A stretch of 44,753 nt of DNA from the NCBI GenBank assembly GCA_037968855.1, contig JBBKWH010000040.1, forward strand, positions 1 through 44,753, in the 5' to 3' direction. A program made the position numbers and the translations under genes. Below the pieces are notes generated by a model. That model ran no database searches and was not told the DNA's origin. It saw only the letters and a list, made by a program, of their open reading frames with translations. This DNA is from JBBKWH01 sp037968855. Lineage in GTDB: Bacteria > Pseudomonadota > Gammaproteobacteria > Pseudomonadales > Moraxellaceae. Numbering within the stretch: the first letter of the stretch is position 1; every line of letters starts with the position of its first letter. Positions 31,996 to 41,159 of the stretch are shown here, piece after piece.

Positions 31996-32997
31996 CTACC
32001 CGCCAGTCATGTTCATAAATCGCACAATTTGCGGTTGATCGTCTAGATCAAAATGATGTCGCTCTGGTTTTCGTCCTAATGCGTGTTGGATGTGATCAGA
32101 TAACTGTTGATCAGACTGTCCACCACGTAACAATGGCATCAGTTCGGTGCCATGTTCATTGCCCAAACACAACAACAAACGCCCTTCGCTGGTCACACGT
32201 ACCCGATTACAGTCGGCACAAAAATTATGGCTATGCGGCGAGATAAAACCAATCCGGCTTTGGCTATCGGCTAATTGTAAATAGCGCGATGGGCCAGCGG
32301 TTTGGTAGTCGGTCTCTTGCAAGGCGTATTCGCGCCGAATGATCTGCCGAATGTCTTCGCTCGGCATAAACGCAACCGCACGCGAATGCTCACTAATCTG
32401 ACCAAGCGGCATTTCTTCAATAAAACTTAGATCCAAGCCACGCTGATGGGCAAAGTTGACCAGCGGCATAATTTGGTTGTCGTTGCGGCCCTTCATCATC
32501 ACCGCGTTGAGCTTGATGGCAAAGCCTGCCTGCTGCGCTGCATCAATGCCACGTAACACATCGGCCAGATGTCCCGTACGGGTCAGTTCATGAAACTGCG
32601 CCTCGTCCAAGGTATCCAAACTAATGTTTAATCTGGATAAACCAGCAGCTTTAAGCGGTGCGGCGAGTTTATCTAAACGTGCGCCATTGGTGGTCATCAC
32701 CACTTCACCCGACTGAGCCAAGCGCTCAACCAACCACGGCAAATCACGCCGCACCAACGGTTCGCCACCTGTTAAGCGAAAGGTCTGCACACCCAAACTG
32801 GCAAAGACCTGACCAAGTCGTGCCAACTCTTCGAGCGTCAATACACGACTGCGCGGCAAAAACGTCATGTCTTCGCTCATGCAATACACACAGCGAAAAT
32901 CACAGCGATCCGTCACCGACAAGCGCACATAACGAATGGTGCGAGCAAAGGGGTCAATTAAGACGGGGTCTGGACTGGTTGGCAAGATCGCATTCAT
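31996..32997 (-). CDS. moaA: GTP 3',8-cyclase (molybdenum cofactor synthesis)
   Basis: A radical-SAM enzyme of 333 residues that starts molybdopterin synthesis from GTP. The first [4Fe-4S] cluster is bound by Cys32, Cys36 and Cys39 (RCDFRCVYCM); the second by the C-terminal set FCADCNRVRVTSEGRLLLCLG. The chain ends in MNMTGG, the essential Gly-Gly tail that enters the active site. ATG 32997 overlaps the mazG stop (ATGA). The partner genes moaC, moaB or moaD are not in the window. Confidence 0.95.
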   Translation of the reverse strand: MNAILPTSPDPVLIDPFARTIRYVRLSVTDRCDFRCVYCMSEDMTFLPRSRVLTLEELARLGQVFASLGVQTFRLTGGEPLVRRDLPWLVERLAQSGEVVMTTNGARLDKLAAPLKAAGLSRLNISLDTLDEAQFHELTRTGHLADVLRGIDAAQQAGFAIKLNAVMMKGRNDNQIMPLVNFAHQRGLDLSFIEEMPLGQISEHSRAVAFMPSEDIRQIIRREYALQETDYQTAGPSRYLQLADSQSRIGFISPHSHNFCADCNRVRVTSEGRLLLCLGNEHGTELMPLLRGGQSDQQLSDHIQHALGRKPERHHFDLDDQPQIVRFMNMTGG

Positions 32998-33815
32998 GTT
33001 GTTGTCTCAGATTGAGCAAGCGTGGTTGGTGCTGGCTGACGCAATGCCACTTTAGCCGCATCCCACAGTGCGTCCATCTCGCTTAACGTCGATTGCTCTG
33101 GCGTTTTGCCCTGTTCGGCCAAGCGGTCTTCGATGTAGGCAAAACGACTGCGAAACTTATGCACTGTACCGAGTACGGCGGTTTCACTTTGTACGTTTAA
33201 CTTACGCGCCACGTTGACCAGTGCAAACAAGCAATCGCCTAACTCATCTTCAATGGCGGCTGGGTCTGCTTGAGCAATTGCTTCATCTAACTCGGCGAGT
33301 TCTTCGTGTAGTTTGTCACGTGCGCCGTCAACATCCGGCCAATCAAAACCTAATTTGGCCGCTTGTTTTTGTAAGTGTTGCGCTTGCATCAATGCTGGGC
33401 CAGCTTTGACCTCATCCAAACGACGCCGCGTGCCGCCACGCTCTTGTTGTTTGATCTGCTCCCATTGTGCGTTCACCGCCGCGCTATCGTTGACGCTATC
33501 ATCAGCGCTTGCACTGGCAAACACATGCGGATGCCGCCGCACCAGTTTTTGCGCCAAGGTATCCACCACATCAGCAAAGTTAAATTGTCCAGCTTCTTCG
33601 TGCATGCGTGCCTGAAACACCACTTGCAGTAATAAGTCGCCCAACTCATCTCGAATATGCTCAATATCACCGTCACGAATAGCCGCTTCGACCTCGTAGG
33701 CTTCTTCGATGGCATAGCGCGTCAGGCTTTGTGGTGTTTGCACCCGATCCCACGGACACTCGTCACGCAAGCGCACCATCAGACTGAGCAAATCATCGAG
33801 GGCATAGCGAGACAT
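32994..33815 (-). CDS. mazG: Nucleoside triphosphate pyrophosphohydrolase MazG
   Basis: A 273-residue house-cleaning enzyme that hydrolyses NTPs to NMP and PPi. Two MazG domains are visible: the first with CPWDRVQTPQSLTRYAIEEAYEVEAAI and DELGDLLLQVVFQARM, the second with EELAELDEAI and DELGDCLFALVNVAR; the E-x-x-E and D-x-x-D residues bind magnesium. ATG 33815 with GGAG upstream replaces a longer reading from 33878. In Pseudomonas mazG follows relA; here it is separated from relA by two plus-strand genes and fused instead to moaA by an overlap. Confidence 0.92.
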   Translation of the reverse strand: MSRYALDDLLSLMVRLRDECPWDRVQTPQSLTRYAIEEAYEVEAAIRDGDIEHIRDELGDLLLQVVFQARMHEEAGQFNFADVVDTLAQKLVRRHPHVFASASADDSVNDSAAVNAQWEQIKQQERGGTRRRLDEVKAGPALMQAQHLQKQAAKLGFDWPDVDGARDKLHEELAELDEAIAQADPAAIEDELGDCLFALVNVARKLNVQSETAVLGTVHKFRSRFAYIEDRLAEQGKTPEQSTLSEMDALWDAAKVALRQPAPTTLAQSETTT

Positions 33816-34070
33816 GGATGATACTCCGTGGATGATTAATGTATGGACGGCCATGCTGAGCAGACAGCAATGCAGCAAGCGCGGTCTATCCTACCTGTGC
33901 GACAGACCACACGCCAACCGCTCATACATCACTTGGATACAAAATTCTTGGCTACAACAGATTCAATAGACACCCTAAATGGTCTGGCTTACTGTCATGT
34001 TTCGTCAATGATTATCGCAGATCGCAATGCTAGCATCAGCCATCAATCGTAATAGATAGGATCGACAAAA

Positions 34071-34856
34071 ATGCCCACAAAAACCAACGAATCCAAATGT
34101 ATATTGATTACAGGTGCTGGCGCTGGCATTGGTGCGACCACGGCGCAACTGTTTGTCAAAAATGGCTGGCACGTTGGTTTATATGACCGCGACCTTCACG
34201 CTGTGCAAGCACTCGCAGCCTCGTTGGGTGACAATGCACATGCGGGCTTACTGGATGTGACCCAAGCGAATCAATGGGATCAGGCGTTGGCTGATTTTAT
34301 GGCGTGGAGTGGTCGACTGGATGTACTGCTCAATAACGCTGGCATTTTGTATTCTGGCCCCTTTGAATCGATCAATCTGCAAGACCATACCCGTTTGCTA
34401 CAGGTCAACGTACAAGGCGTGATCAATGGCTGTCACGCTGCATTACCTTATTTGCAACAATCCAAACATGCACGGGTGATCAATCTGTCCTCGGCTTCAG
34501 CGTTATATGGCCAACAAAACCTTGCCACGTATTCGGCCAGTAAATTTGCGATTCGTGGTCTGACTGAAGCCTTAGATGGTGAATGGAACCGCTACGGCAT
34601 TCGGGTGATGGACATTATGCCGCTATTTGTGCAAACCGCCATGGTTAAGGATATGAATGCAGGCAGCATCAAGCGTTTAGGCGTCAATCTCACTCCGTCC
34701 GATGTAGCAAGTATCATTTTAAAAGCCGCCAACACTCACCCACTACTAGCCCCAACGCATTGGCCTGTCGGTTGGCCTGCTCGTGCGCTGTATCACATGG
34801 TCGGTATGACACCTGACCGGCTCAACAAACTCATTAATGGCTGGCTTGGGCACTAA
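34071..34856 (+). CDS. Short-chain dehydrogenase/reductase
   Basis: A 261-residue classical SDR. It has the NAD(P) motif ITGAGAGIGATTAQ at residues ~13-26, Asp at the end of the second strand (LYDRD), LLNNAG, and the catalytic Ser and Tyr-x-x-x-Lys in INLSSASALYGQQNLATYSASKFA. The acidic DRD after strand two favours NAD over NADP. Substrate unknown. AGGA precedes ATG 34071. It begins a plus-strand pair divergent from mazG. Confidence 0.87.
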   Translation: MPTKTNESKCILITGAGAGIGATTAQLFVKNGWHVGLYDRDLHAVQALAASLGDNAHAGLLDVTQANQWDQALADFMAWSGRLDVLLNNAGILYSGPFESINLQDHTRLLQVNVQGVINGCHAALPYLQQSKHARVINLSSASALYGQQNLATYSASKFAIRGLTEALDGEWNRYGIRVMDIMPLFVQTAMVKDMNAGSIKRLGVNLTPSDVASIILKAANTHPLLAPTHWPVGWPARALYHMVGMTPDRLNKLINGWLGH

Positions 34857-34962
34857 AAAAACAATGCGATCAACGTCGCACATTCGCTCATGACGTGATT
34901 GACCACGGTGCGGAGAGTGGTTAGATTCTCCACACCACAAAAACCATTCGGATCAATATCCA

Positions 34963-35493
34963 ATGAACAAAAATCTTCTGTTGGCCCTGTCTTTGATGAT
35001 TGCACTGCCTGCCCATGCTGGCTTTATGGATGCACTCAATGCCGTTGGCCAAGTCGCAGGCGCGATGCAGCAAAACAACCAAGCACCTCAGCAAGCCAAT
35101 GCGAACGTCTCGGCCAGTGCAGAGATCAATACCACACCGCTTGAAGCCTACGAACTTGAAGGCATGAGCTGTGCGCAACTTGAGATCACCGCCATGCGCA
35201 GCCAACGTCAATTGGATATGGCAAAGTCCAACCTCAAAAGTCTGGTTGAGATGTCTAAATCACCAGAATATCAGCAACAAAAAAGCCAAGGCGCGATGCT
35301 CGGCATGGTCGGCAGTTTAGTCGCCAATAACGGTGGCAAAAATGCGCAATATGGTCAGATGGCGCAACAAATGGGTAGCAACGCCAGCAGCGTCGACACT
35401 CAAATTGACCAGCAGGTTGAACTAGGCAACAAATACGTCTCTGATCTCGAAAGCATTGCGGTCTATCAACGTCAACATAGCTGCAAACATTAA
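34963..35493 (+). CDS. Small secreted protein of unknown function
   Basis: A 176-residue protein with a signal peptide (MNKNLLLALSLMIALPAHA, cut before GFM). The mature chain starts with an amphipathic GFMDALNAVGQVAGAMQQ, has a Gln/Asn/Ala-rich stretch, a cysteine in LEGMSCAQLEITAMRSQRQLDMAK and a second at the C-terminus (QRQHSCKH), which may form a disulfide. Most of it should be helical or coiled coil. I do not recognise the family. It is followed by a strong terminator shared with relA on the opposite strand, and lies 106 bases after the SDR gene. Confidence 0.7.
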   Translation: MNKNLLLALSLMIALPAHAGFMDALNAVGQVAGAMQQNNQAPQQANANVSASAEINTTPLEAYELEGMSCAQLEITAMRSQRQLDMAKSNLKSLVEMSKSPEYQQQKSQGAMLGMVGSLVANNGGKNAQYGQMAQQMGSNASSVDTQIDQQVELGNKYVSDLESIAVYQRQHSCKH

Positions 35494-35500
35494 TCTGACA

Positions 35501-35534
35501 TAAAAAAACACCCCAAATATGGGGTGTTTTTTTT
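35501..35534 (+). terminator. Bidirectional terminator between the secreted protein gene and relA
   Basis: ACACCCC and GGGGTGT pair around AAATAT; A7 precedes and T8 follows on the plus strand, so it can end both convergent transcripts. Confidence 0.88.
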
Positions 35535-35561
35535 GGCCTTATCTGTTATCACGGCAACGGC

Positions 35562-37868
35562 TTACTGCCCTGCCACCAAACGCCTTGCGCTGATAATACC
35601 CGGTTGCTGCTCAAGTCGAGCCAACAAGCGTGATAACTGCGCCAAGCCTTTGACCTCAATTAATAGCTTCATATTGGCAATGCCATTTGATTCGGTAATG
35701 GTATTGACCTGCCGAATATTGATTTGATCAGCAAAAACCACGTGGGTCAGATCTTTGAGCAGACCACGACGATCATAAGCTTCGACCACAATCTGCACGC
35801 TTTGACCACGGGTCGGTTGCATTTCCCAGTTGGCCTCAACCGCACGCTCAGAGTCACGCTCGATCAGACGGGCATACTCCACACAAGACATCTGGTGAAT
35901 ACTCACGCCACGATGCTGAGTGATATAACCCGCAATCACCTCGCCATGGACTGGCTGGCAACATTGCGCCACATGCAACTCGACGTTGTCCAAGCCATCA
36001 ATCAAGATGCCGTGAGCAGACAACGTTTGGCTAGAGCGTGGATGCAAAGTCGGCTTTAAAGTCAGCTCTGGTAACGCTTGATCCAGATGCATCTGTTGAT
36101 TGATCTGATTCATCAACTGATGCAGGCTAATATCACCCGTGACCAAGCCGCACAAAATGTCTTCGCCGGTTTTGACATTAAAGTGCTGGGTATAGTCGCT
36201 TAAATCAATACTCTTGGGATGAAGCGCCAAGCGTTTGAGTTCTTTGGATAAAATATCCTGACCAATTTCAAGATTTTTGCTGCGATCTTGCTGGCGAAAC
36301 CAGTGCCGCAACTTGTCACGCGCACGGGTGGTCCGAATATAACCCAGCGAATTCACCAACCAATCACGGCTTGGCTCGCGGTCTGCTTTGGTTAAAATCT
36401 CAACTTGTTCGCCGGTCTTGAGTTTGTAGTTCAGCGCCACATAACGCTGGTTCACCCGTGCGGCATAACAGTGATTTCCGACTTCGGTATGCACCAAATA
36501 GGCAAAATCCAACACCGTGGCGTTTTTGGGCAACTCTTTAATATCGCCATCACGGGTAAAGACATAAATCCGTTCAAACTCGCCCCAATCTTGTAACTCA
36601 TCCGGATCGAGGGCTTCATCATCATGATCACTATGGTCATGATTTCGTTCTTGGTAGTTTTCGAGCACCGCACGTAGCGAGTGCAGCTTATGATTAAACA
36701 ACTGATCGCTGTTTTTCTTCACGCCTTCTTTATAGTTAAAGTGCGCACACACACCCAGCTCGGCCTCATGGTGCATCTCAAAGGTGCGAATTTGTACTTC
36801 TAGTGATTTTTGTTCGGCCACCACTGCGGTATGCAAAGAGCGATAACCGTTGGGTTTTGGGTTGGTGATATAGTCATCAAACTGGTCGGGAATATGCCGC
36901 CAGAGTTGATGCACAATCCCTAGCGAGTGATAACAATCGGGCACATTTTCGACCAAGACCCGTAAGGCGCGAATATCGTACAACTGATCAAAAGACAGTT
37001 GTTTGCTCTTCATTTTGCGATAAATGGAGTAGATGTGTTTGACTCGACCACTCACATCAGCCGCAATGCCTTGTGCCGTGAGTTCGGCCCGTAGGCTATG
37101 AATCACTTGCTGAATATAGTTTTCGCGCTCTAGGCGTTTTTCGTTTAATAGTTTGGCAATTTCTTTGTATCGATCTGGTGCCAAAAACCGAAACGCCATG
37201 TCCTCAAGTTCCCACTTGAGCTGGGCAATACCAAGCCGATGGGCCAGCGGCGCATAAATGGTCAGAATTTCGCGGGCAACCCGCTCTTGACGCTCAACTG
37301 AGGCATGCGACAATTCACGCACCGCAAAGGTCCGTTCGGCCAACTTGATCAATACCACGCGCACATCTTCGGTGACCGAGATCAACATCTTATAGATGCC
37401 GGACAGATGCTCACGCTGATTGTTTTCAAAATGATCTTCGAGGCGTTTGCTCTTTTCGATCAGCTCAGACAAACGACCCATGGCCAAGGTGCCATTGACC
37501 AAGGACTGTACATTCGCGCCAAAGAACGCGCCCACTTCATCGAGACTGACCAGCTTTTCGCGCACACTCCGAAATAGCAACGCAGCGACCAAGGTCTCTT
37601 CGTCCACCCGCAAATGCGCCAAAATATCAGCCATCGCAATTCCCGTCAGATACGCACTGGAGCGACGGTCATAAGCGGCATCAAAAGCCCGTGCCGACAC
37701 CAACACACACGCACGACGCAGCAGCGTCAGTTCGGGTGCATCAAGCTGCACGCATAGACGCTCAAGCCAGACATCCAAGTCGATCTCAGACTCACTACCG
37801 GGTTCAAGCACCATGGTGTGATTAAGATCATCGGGGCGACGCGGGAGTTCTTCTCGTACCTTGACCAT
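35562..37868 (-). CDS. relA: GTP pyrophosphokinase (ppGpp synthetase I)
   Basis: Makes (p)ppGpp on stalled ribosomes in amino-acid starvation. Of 768 residues, the N-terminal HD domain has lost its hydrolase residues: the usual HDxxED is replaced by FRSVREK in ALLFRSVREKLVS, so this is the synthetase-only RelA and not SpoT. The synthetase domain (HIYSIYRKMKSKQLSFDQLYDIRALRV, NPKPNGYRSLHTAV) is followed by a TGS domain (IYVFTRDGDIKELPKNATVLDFAYLVH), a zinc-finger/helical region and a C-terminal ACT domain. AGGAAC precedes ATG 37868. It follows rlmD after a short gap containing a perfect hairpin; the order cysM-rlmD-relA is shared with Pseudomonas. Confidence 0.95.
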   Translation of the reverse strand: MVKVREELPRRPDDLNHTMVLEPGSESEIDLDVWLERLCVQLDAPELTLLRRACVLVSARAFDAAYDRRSSAYLTGIAMADILAHLRVDEETLVAALLFRSVREKLVSLDEVGAFFGANVQSLVNGTLAMGRLSELIEKSKRLEDHFENNQREHLSGIYKMLISVTEDVRVVLIKLAERTFAVRELSHASVERQERVAREILTIYAPLAHRLGIAQLKWELEDMAFRFLAPDRYKEIAKLLNEKRLERENYIQQVIHSLRAELTAQGIAADVSGRVKHIYSIYRKMKSKQLSFDQLYDIRALRVLVENVPDCYHSLGIVHQLWRHIPDQFDDYITNPKPNGYRSLHTAVVAEQKSLEVQIRTFEMHHEAELGVCAHFNYKEGVKKNSDQLFNHKLHSLRAVLENYQERNHDHSDHDDEALDPDELQDWGEFERIYVFTRDGDIKELPKNATVLDFAYLVHTEVGNHCYAARVNQRYVALNYKLKTGEQVEILTKADREPSRDWLVNSLGYIRTTRARDKLRHWFRQQDRSKNLEIGQDILSKELKRLALHPKSIDLSDYTQHFNVKTGEDILCGLVTGDISLHQLMNQINQQMHLDQALPELTLKPTLHPRSSQTLSAHGILIDGLDNVELHVAQCCQPVHGEVIAGYITQHRGVSIHQMSCVEYARLIERDSERAVEANWEMQPTRGQSVQIVVEAYDRRGLLKDLTHVVFADQINIRQVNTITESNGIANMKLLIEVKGLAQLSRLLARLEQQPGIISARRLVAGQ

Positions 37869-37887
37869 CTGCGGGTTCCTGCGTTAC

Positions 37888-37911
37888 TGGCTCACGGCGA
37901 TCCGTGAGCCA
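37888..37911 (-). promoter_or_regulatory. Perfect hairpin directly upstream of relA
   Basis: TGGCTCACGG and CCGTGAGCCA form a 10-bp stem with a four-base loop in the 48-base gap between the rlmD stop and relA. No T-run follows. It ends about ten bases before the relA ribosome site, so it could influence translation or protect a processed relA mRNA. Confidence 0.55.
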
Positions 37912-37916
37912 CGCTG

Positions 37917-39305
37917 TCAATTCCGTTCGAACAGCGCAATCGATTCGACATGACCCGTATGGGTAAACATATCCATCACACCGGCTTTTTTCATGCGATA
38001 GCCATGTGCCACCAGTATACCGGCATCACGCGCCAAAGTGGCCGGATTGCACGAGACATACACGATTCGCTTGGCTTTAAATCGTGGCAAGTAATGCATC
38101 ACCTCTTCAGCACCGGTTCGTGGTGGATCAATCAACAAGGCATCAAACCCTTGCACTGCCCATGGCTCATTTGAAAAATCCTTGGTCAGATCTTGGGCAA
38201 AAAACTGCACGTTATCGAGGCCATTAAGCGCCGCATTTTCAAAGCCACGTTCCACCATCTCGGCGCTGCCTTCGACTGCCATCACCTGACCGGTTGGACC
38301 TACTCGACGCGCCAATGGCAACGAGAAATTGCCCAAACCACAGAACAGATCCAACACCCGCTCACCGGCTTTAAGATCCAGCAAGTCGCACGCCAGATTG
38401 ATCATTTGCCGATTAATATCACGATTGACTTGGGTAAAGTCGAGGGGTGAAAAGGCAAAGCGCAAATCAAAATCGGGCAAGTCATAATGCAAACGCATGG
38501 GGCCATCTGGCTGATCAACACGATGCACCGTGTCGTAGTTACCCGGTTGTAGATATAACTGCCAGTTTAACGCGGTTGTAAATGCCAAAAATGCTTGTAC
38601 ATCGGCATCCGATAACGGAGCCAAATGACGCACGATCATGGCGACTTCTTCGCCGCCATCGACCTCATCACCCACCGCAATTTCAAGCTGAGGAATCTCA
38701 GTCCGACCACCTAGACCGCTGATCAGTTGCTTCAGCTCAGTCAAACGTTCGCCGATCCGTGCATCCAATACTTTGCACACATCAAGCTCGGCCAAAAAGC
38801 CGCTTTTACGCTCACGAAAACCGACCAACAGGCTGTCTTTTTTGATCACATACTTCACGCCTAACCGCGCCTTGCGGCGGTAGTCGGTACGGGTTGAGCG
38901 CAACGGTGGCAACCATGCATCCGGTGTCAGGTCGCCAAAATGCTTAAAGTGCTCGGCCAGTACCGACTGCTTAAAGGCAATCTGTGCATCCGGCGCCCAA
39001 TGCTGCAAGCTACAGCCGCCACACAGACCAAAGTGCGGGCAGATCGGCTCTACCCGATCAGGTGATGGATTGCTAACGGTCAGCGTGTCGGCTTCTTCGT
39101 ATTTTTTGTACGACTCGGTGATCTTGGCCGTGACGATTTCGTTTGGCAACGCAAAGGCAACAAAGACTTTTTTGCCATTTTTCTCAGGATTGTGCTCAGG
39201 CTCAGTGCCGTAATGCGCCACACCCCGCCCTTCGTGCGACAAAGACTCAATGGTAAAGGTGGTGGGTGGCTGTTCGCGTAGCCGTTCACGTTGTTTGCGT
39301 CTCAT
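37917..39305 (-). CDS. rlmD: 23S rRNA (uracil-1939-C5)-methyltransferase
   Basis: A 462-residue RNA methyltransferase with three parts: an N-terminal TRAM domain (TTFTIESLSHEGRGVAHYG), a [4Fe-4S] cluster motif CPHFGLCGGCSLQHW with a further Cys in DVCKVLD, and a SAM-binding domain with LDLFCGLGNFSLPLA and the catalytic Cys in VYVSCNPATLARD. It methylates U1939 of 23S rRNA. Located between the exonuclease/cysM genes and relA, as in Pseudomonas. ATG 39305 is the only reasonable start. Confidence 0.94.
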   Translation of the reverse strand: MRRKQRERLREQPPTTFTIESLSHEGRGVAHYGTEPEHNPEKNGKKVFVAFALPNEIVTAKITESYKKYEEADTLTVSNPSPDRVEPICPHFGLCGGCSLQHWAPDAQIAFKQSVLAEHFKHFGDLTPDAWLPPLRSTRTDYRRKARLGVKYVIKKDSLLVGFRERKSGFLAELDVCKVLDARIGERLTELKQLISGLGGRTEIPQLEIAVGDEVDGGEEVAMIVRHLAPLSDADVQAFLAFTTALNWQLYLQPGNYDTVHRVDQPDGPMRLHYDLPDFDLRFAFSPLDFTQVNRDINRQMINLACDLLDLKAGERVLDLFCGLGNFSLPLARRVGPTGQVMAVEGSAEMVERGFENAALNGLDNVQFFAQDLTKDFSNEPWAVQGFDALLIDPPRTGAEEVMHYLPRFKAKRIVYVSCNPATLARDAGILVAHGYRMKKAGVMDMFTHTGHVESIALFERN

Positions 39306-39347
39306 CTAAACGAGGCTCCGCCAAAAAAATCAAACATCAAAAAACAA

Positions 39348-40118
39348 TCACTGCCACGCGCGAAGAAAGCCTTCGCTGTGGCGCTTTTGCAGGGATAAAA
39401 AATCGCGGGTCAATTGCACCCATTCATCATGGCCTTCAGGGTCCATATGACCACGCAGCAATTGCCAGCGCAGATAGAGCAGCCATGTGTTGAGCACATC
39501 ACTTTCACAGTAGGTACACAGCCCTTCCCAGTCACCAGCGTTGACCTGATCACTCACGTCATGACCACTTTGGCCTTGTTTACCGGGTAGGCCGAGGAGC
39601 TGCGCCACATCATCTAATTTTTGAAAATTTCGGTTATTAAACATTGCCAAGCGATCCATCAAATCGGTATGCCGAATCTGATAACGGTTTTGGTAATTGT
39701 TAAAGCGCCGCGATTGATCCAACTCGCCTTGATCAAGTAAGCCCGCCGCAGACAAACCGTGCAACATGGCTCGATACAGCAACACAGGCAAATCAAAGCC
39801 TGAGCCGTTCCAACTGACTAATGTCGGAAAATGCTTATCAAAAATTGCCAAAAAACGGCCAATCAACTCAGCTTCGCTCATGTTCTCTTGCGAGAATGAA
39901 AACAAACGCAAACTGCCCGCTTCCACCCACAAGCCAGAAATACACATGATCTCGTGAAACGGTAGACGAGGAAAATCATGACCCAAATCTTGCCGACGCA
40001 AGTTTGACAAAGCCAGTGCCGCTTGATCATCCGGCAAATCCAAGCCGTGAATCCGCTTGCCTGCCGCCATGTCTGGCACGGTTTCGATGTCGAACACCAA
40101 GATCGGCAGGTTTAGCAT
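39348..40118 (-). CDS. Predicted PolB-like 3'-5' exonuclease
   Basis: A 256-residue DEDD-superfamily nuclease. The Exo I motif is VFDIETVPD (residues ~8-16), Exo II lies in LVSWNGSGFDLPVLLYRA, and Exo III is in LCTYCESDVLNTWLLYLRW. It resembles the exonuclease domain of family B polymerases but stands alone with no polymerase part. The biological substrate is not known. ATG 40118 overlaps the cysM stop by seven bases, so it is co-translated with cysM. Confidence 0.85.
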   Translation of the reverse strand: MLNLPILVFDIETVPDMAAGKRIHGLDLPDDQAALALSNLRRQDLGHDFPRLPFHEIMCISGLWVEAGSLRLFSFSQENMSEAELIGRFLAIFDKHFPTLVSWNGSGFDLPVLLYRAMLHGLSAAGLLDQGELDQSRRFNNYQNRYQIRHTDLMDRLAMFNNRNFQKLDDVAQLLGLPGKQGQSGHDVSDQVNAGDWEGLCTYCESDVLNTWLLYLRWQLLRGHMDPEGHDEWVQLTRDFLSLQKRHSEGFLRAWQ

Positions 40119-41029
40119 GCGCTGCTGTCCGCATCGACCACCGAAAATAATCCGGTGGATAGATAGCGATCACCACGGTCACAAATAATACAAGCGATCA
40201 CCGCATCAGGGCTTTCTTCGGCAATTTTCAACGCTGCCCACACCGAGCCACCAGAGGAGACACCCGCCGAAATACCTTCGTAACGCGCCAAAGCCCGCAT
40301 ACTGCGTTCGGCTTCAAACTGTGGAATATCAATGATTCGATCCACACGTGATGGATCAAAAATAGTCGGCAAATACTCGGTTGGCCAGCGACGAATACCG
40401 GCGATTTGTGCGCCATCTTCTGGCTGTAAGCCAATAATCTGAATGGCAGGATTTTGTTCTTTAAGATACTTTGACACGCCCATAATCGTGCCTGTCGTGC
40501 CCATCGAACTGACAAAATGGGTAATCCGGCCTTGAGTTTGTTGCCACAACTCTGGGCCGGTGCTGCGATAGTGCGCATCGACATTGTCAGGATTGCCAAA
40601 CTGATTGAGCACCCGACCTTTGCCCTCGGCCTGCATGCGCTGCGCCAAATCACGCGCGCCTTCCATGCCTTCACTTGGTGTGACTTCGATCAATTCGGCA
40701 CCATAGGCACGCATGGCATCTTTACGTTCTTGGGTGGCGCCACTGGGCATAATCAGCACCATCCGATAGCCACGCATCGCAGCAACCATTGCCAAGGCAA
40801 TGCCGGTATTGCCGCTGGTCGCTTCGATCAAGGTATCACCCACCTTGATCTCGCCGCGTCGCTCGGCTTGCATGATCATGTTATAAGCTGGACGATCTTT
40901 GACCGAACCGGCAGGATTATTGCCCTCAAGCTTGGCCAGTACCGTTGCTTGTGTATGCGCAGCCAGACGCTGCAAACGGACTAATGGTGTTTGACCTACA
41001 TAGTCATCGAGCGTTGAATCGGTCATCAT
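40112..41029 (-). CDS. cysM: Cysteine synthase B
   Basis: A PLP enzyme of 304-305 residues that makes cysteine (or S-sulfocysteine from thiosulfate) from O-acetylserine. PLP lysine lies in LEGNNPAGSVKDRPAYNM; EATSGNTGIALAM and the phosphate loop SMGTTGTIMGVSKYL are standard, and GISAGVSSGGSVWAALK is the second substrate segment. Starts at ATG 41029 and ATG 41026 are equivalent; a longer reading from 41116 is rejected. Divergent from gacS, an arrangement kept in Pseudomonas. Confidence 0.94.
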   Translation of the reverse strand: MMTDSTLDDYVGQTPLVRLQRLAAHTQATVLAKLEGNNPAGSVKDRPAYNMIMQAERRGEIKVGDTLIEATSGNTGIALAMVAAMRGYRMVLIMPSGATQERKDAMRAYGAELIEVTPSEGMEGARDLAQRMQAEGKGRVLNQFGNPDNVDAHYRSTGPELWQQTQGRITHFVSSMGTTGTIMGVSKYLKEQNPAIQIIGLQPEDGAQIAGIRRWPTEYLPTIFDPSRVDRIIDIPQFEAERSMRALARYEGISAGVSSGGSVWAALKIAEESPDAVIACIICDRGDRYLSTGLFSVVDADSSAC

Positions 41030-41159
41030 GCGTGTTCGGCTATGAAAAGTTGCCACACATTGTAAAGAAAAAGCCGCTAGCCTGCACGAATGCTGGCACG
41101 ATGGTTTTGTTGTCAATTTACTGATTTTTTCGGCTCATTTTTTCGGAATGTTTGCTGTA

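Noticed and set aside
35562..37868. Assignment of this gene as spoT
   Set aside because: The HD hydrolase residues are absent and the neighbourhood is that of relA.
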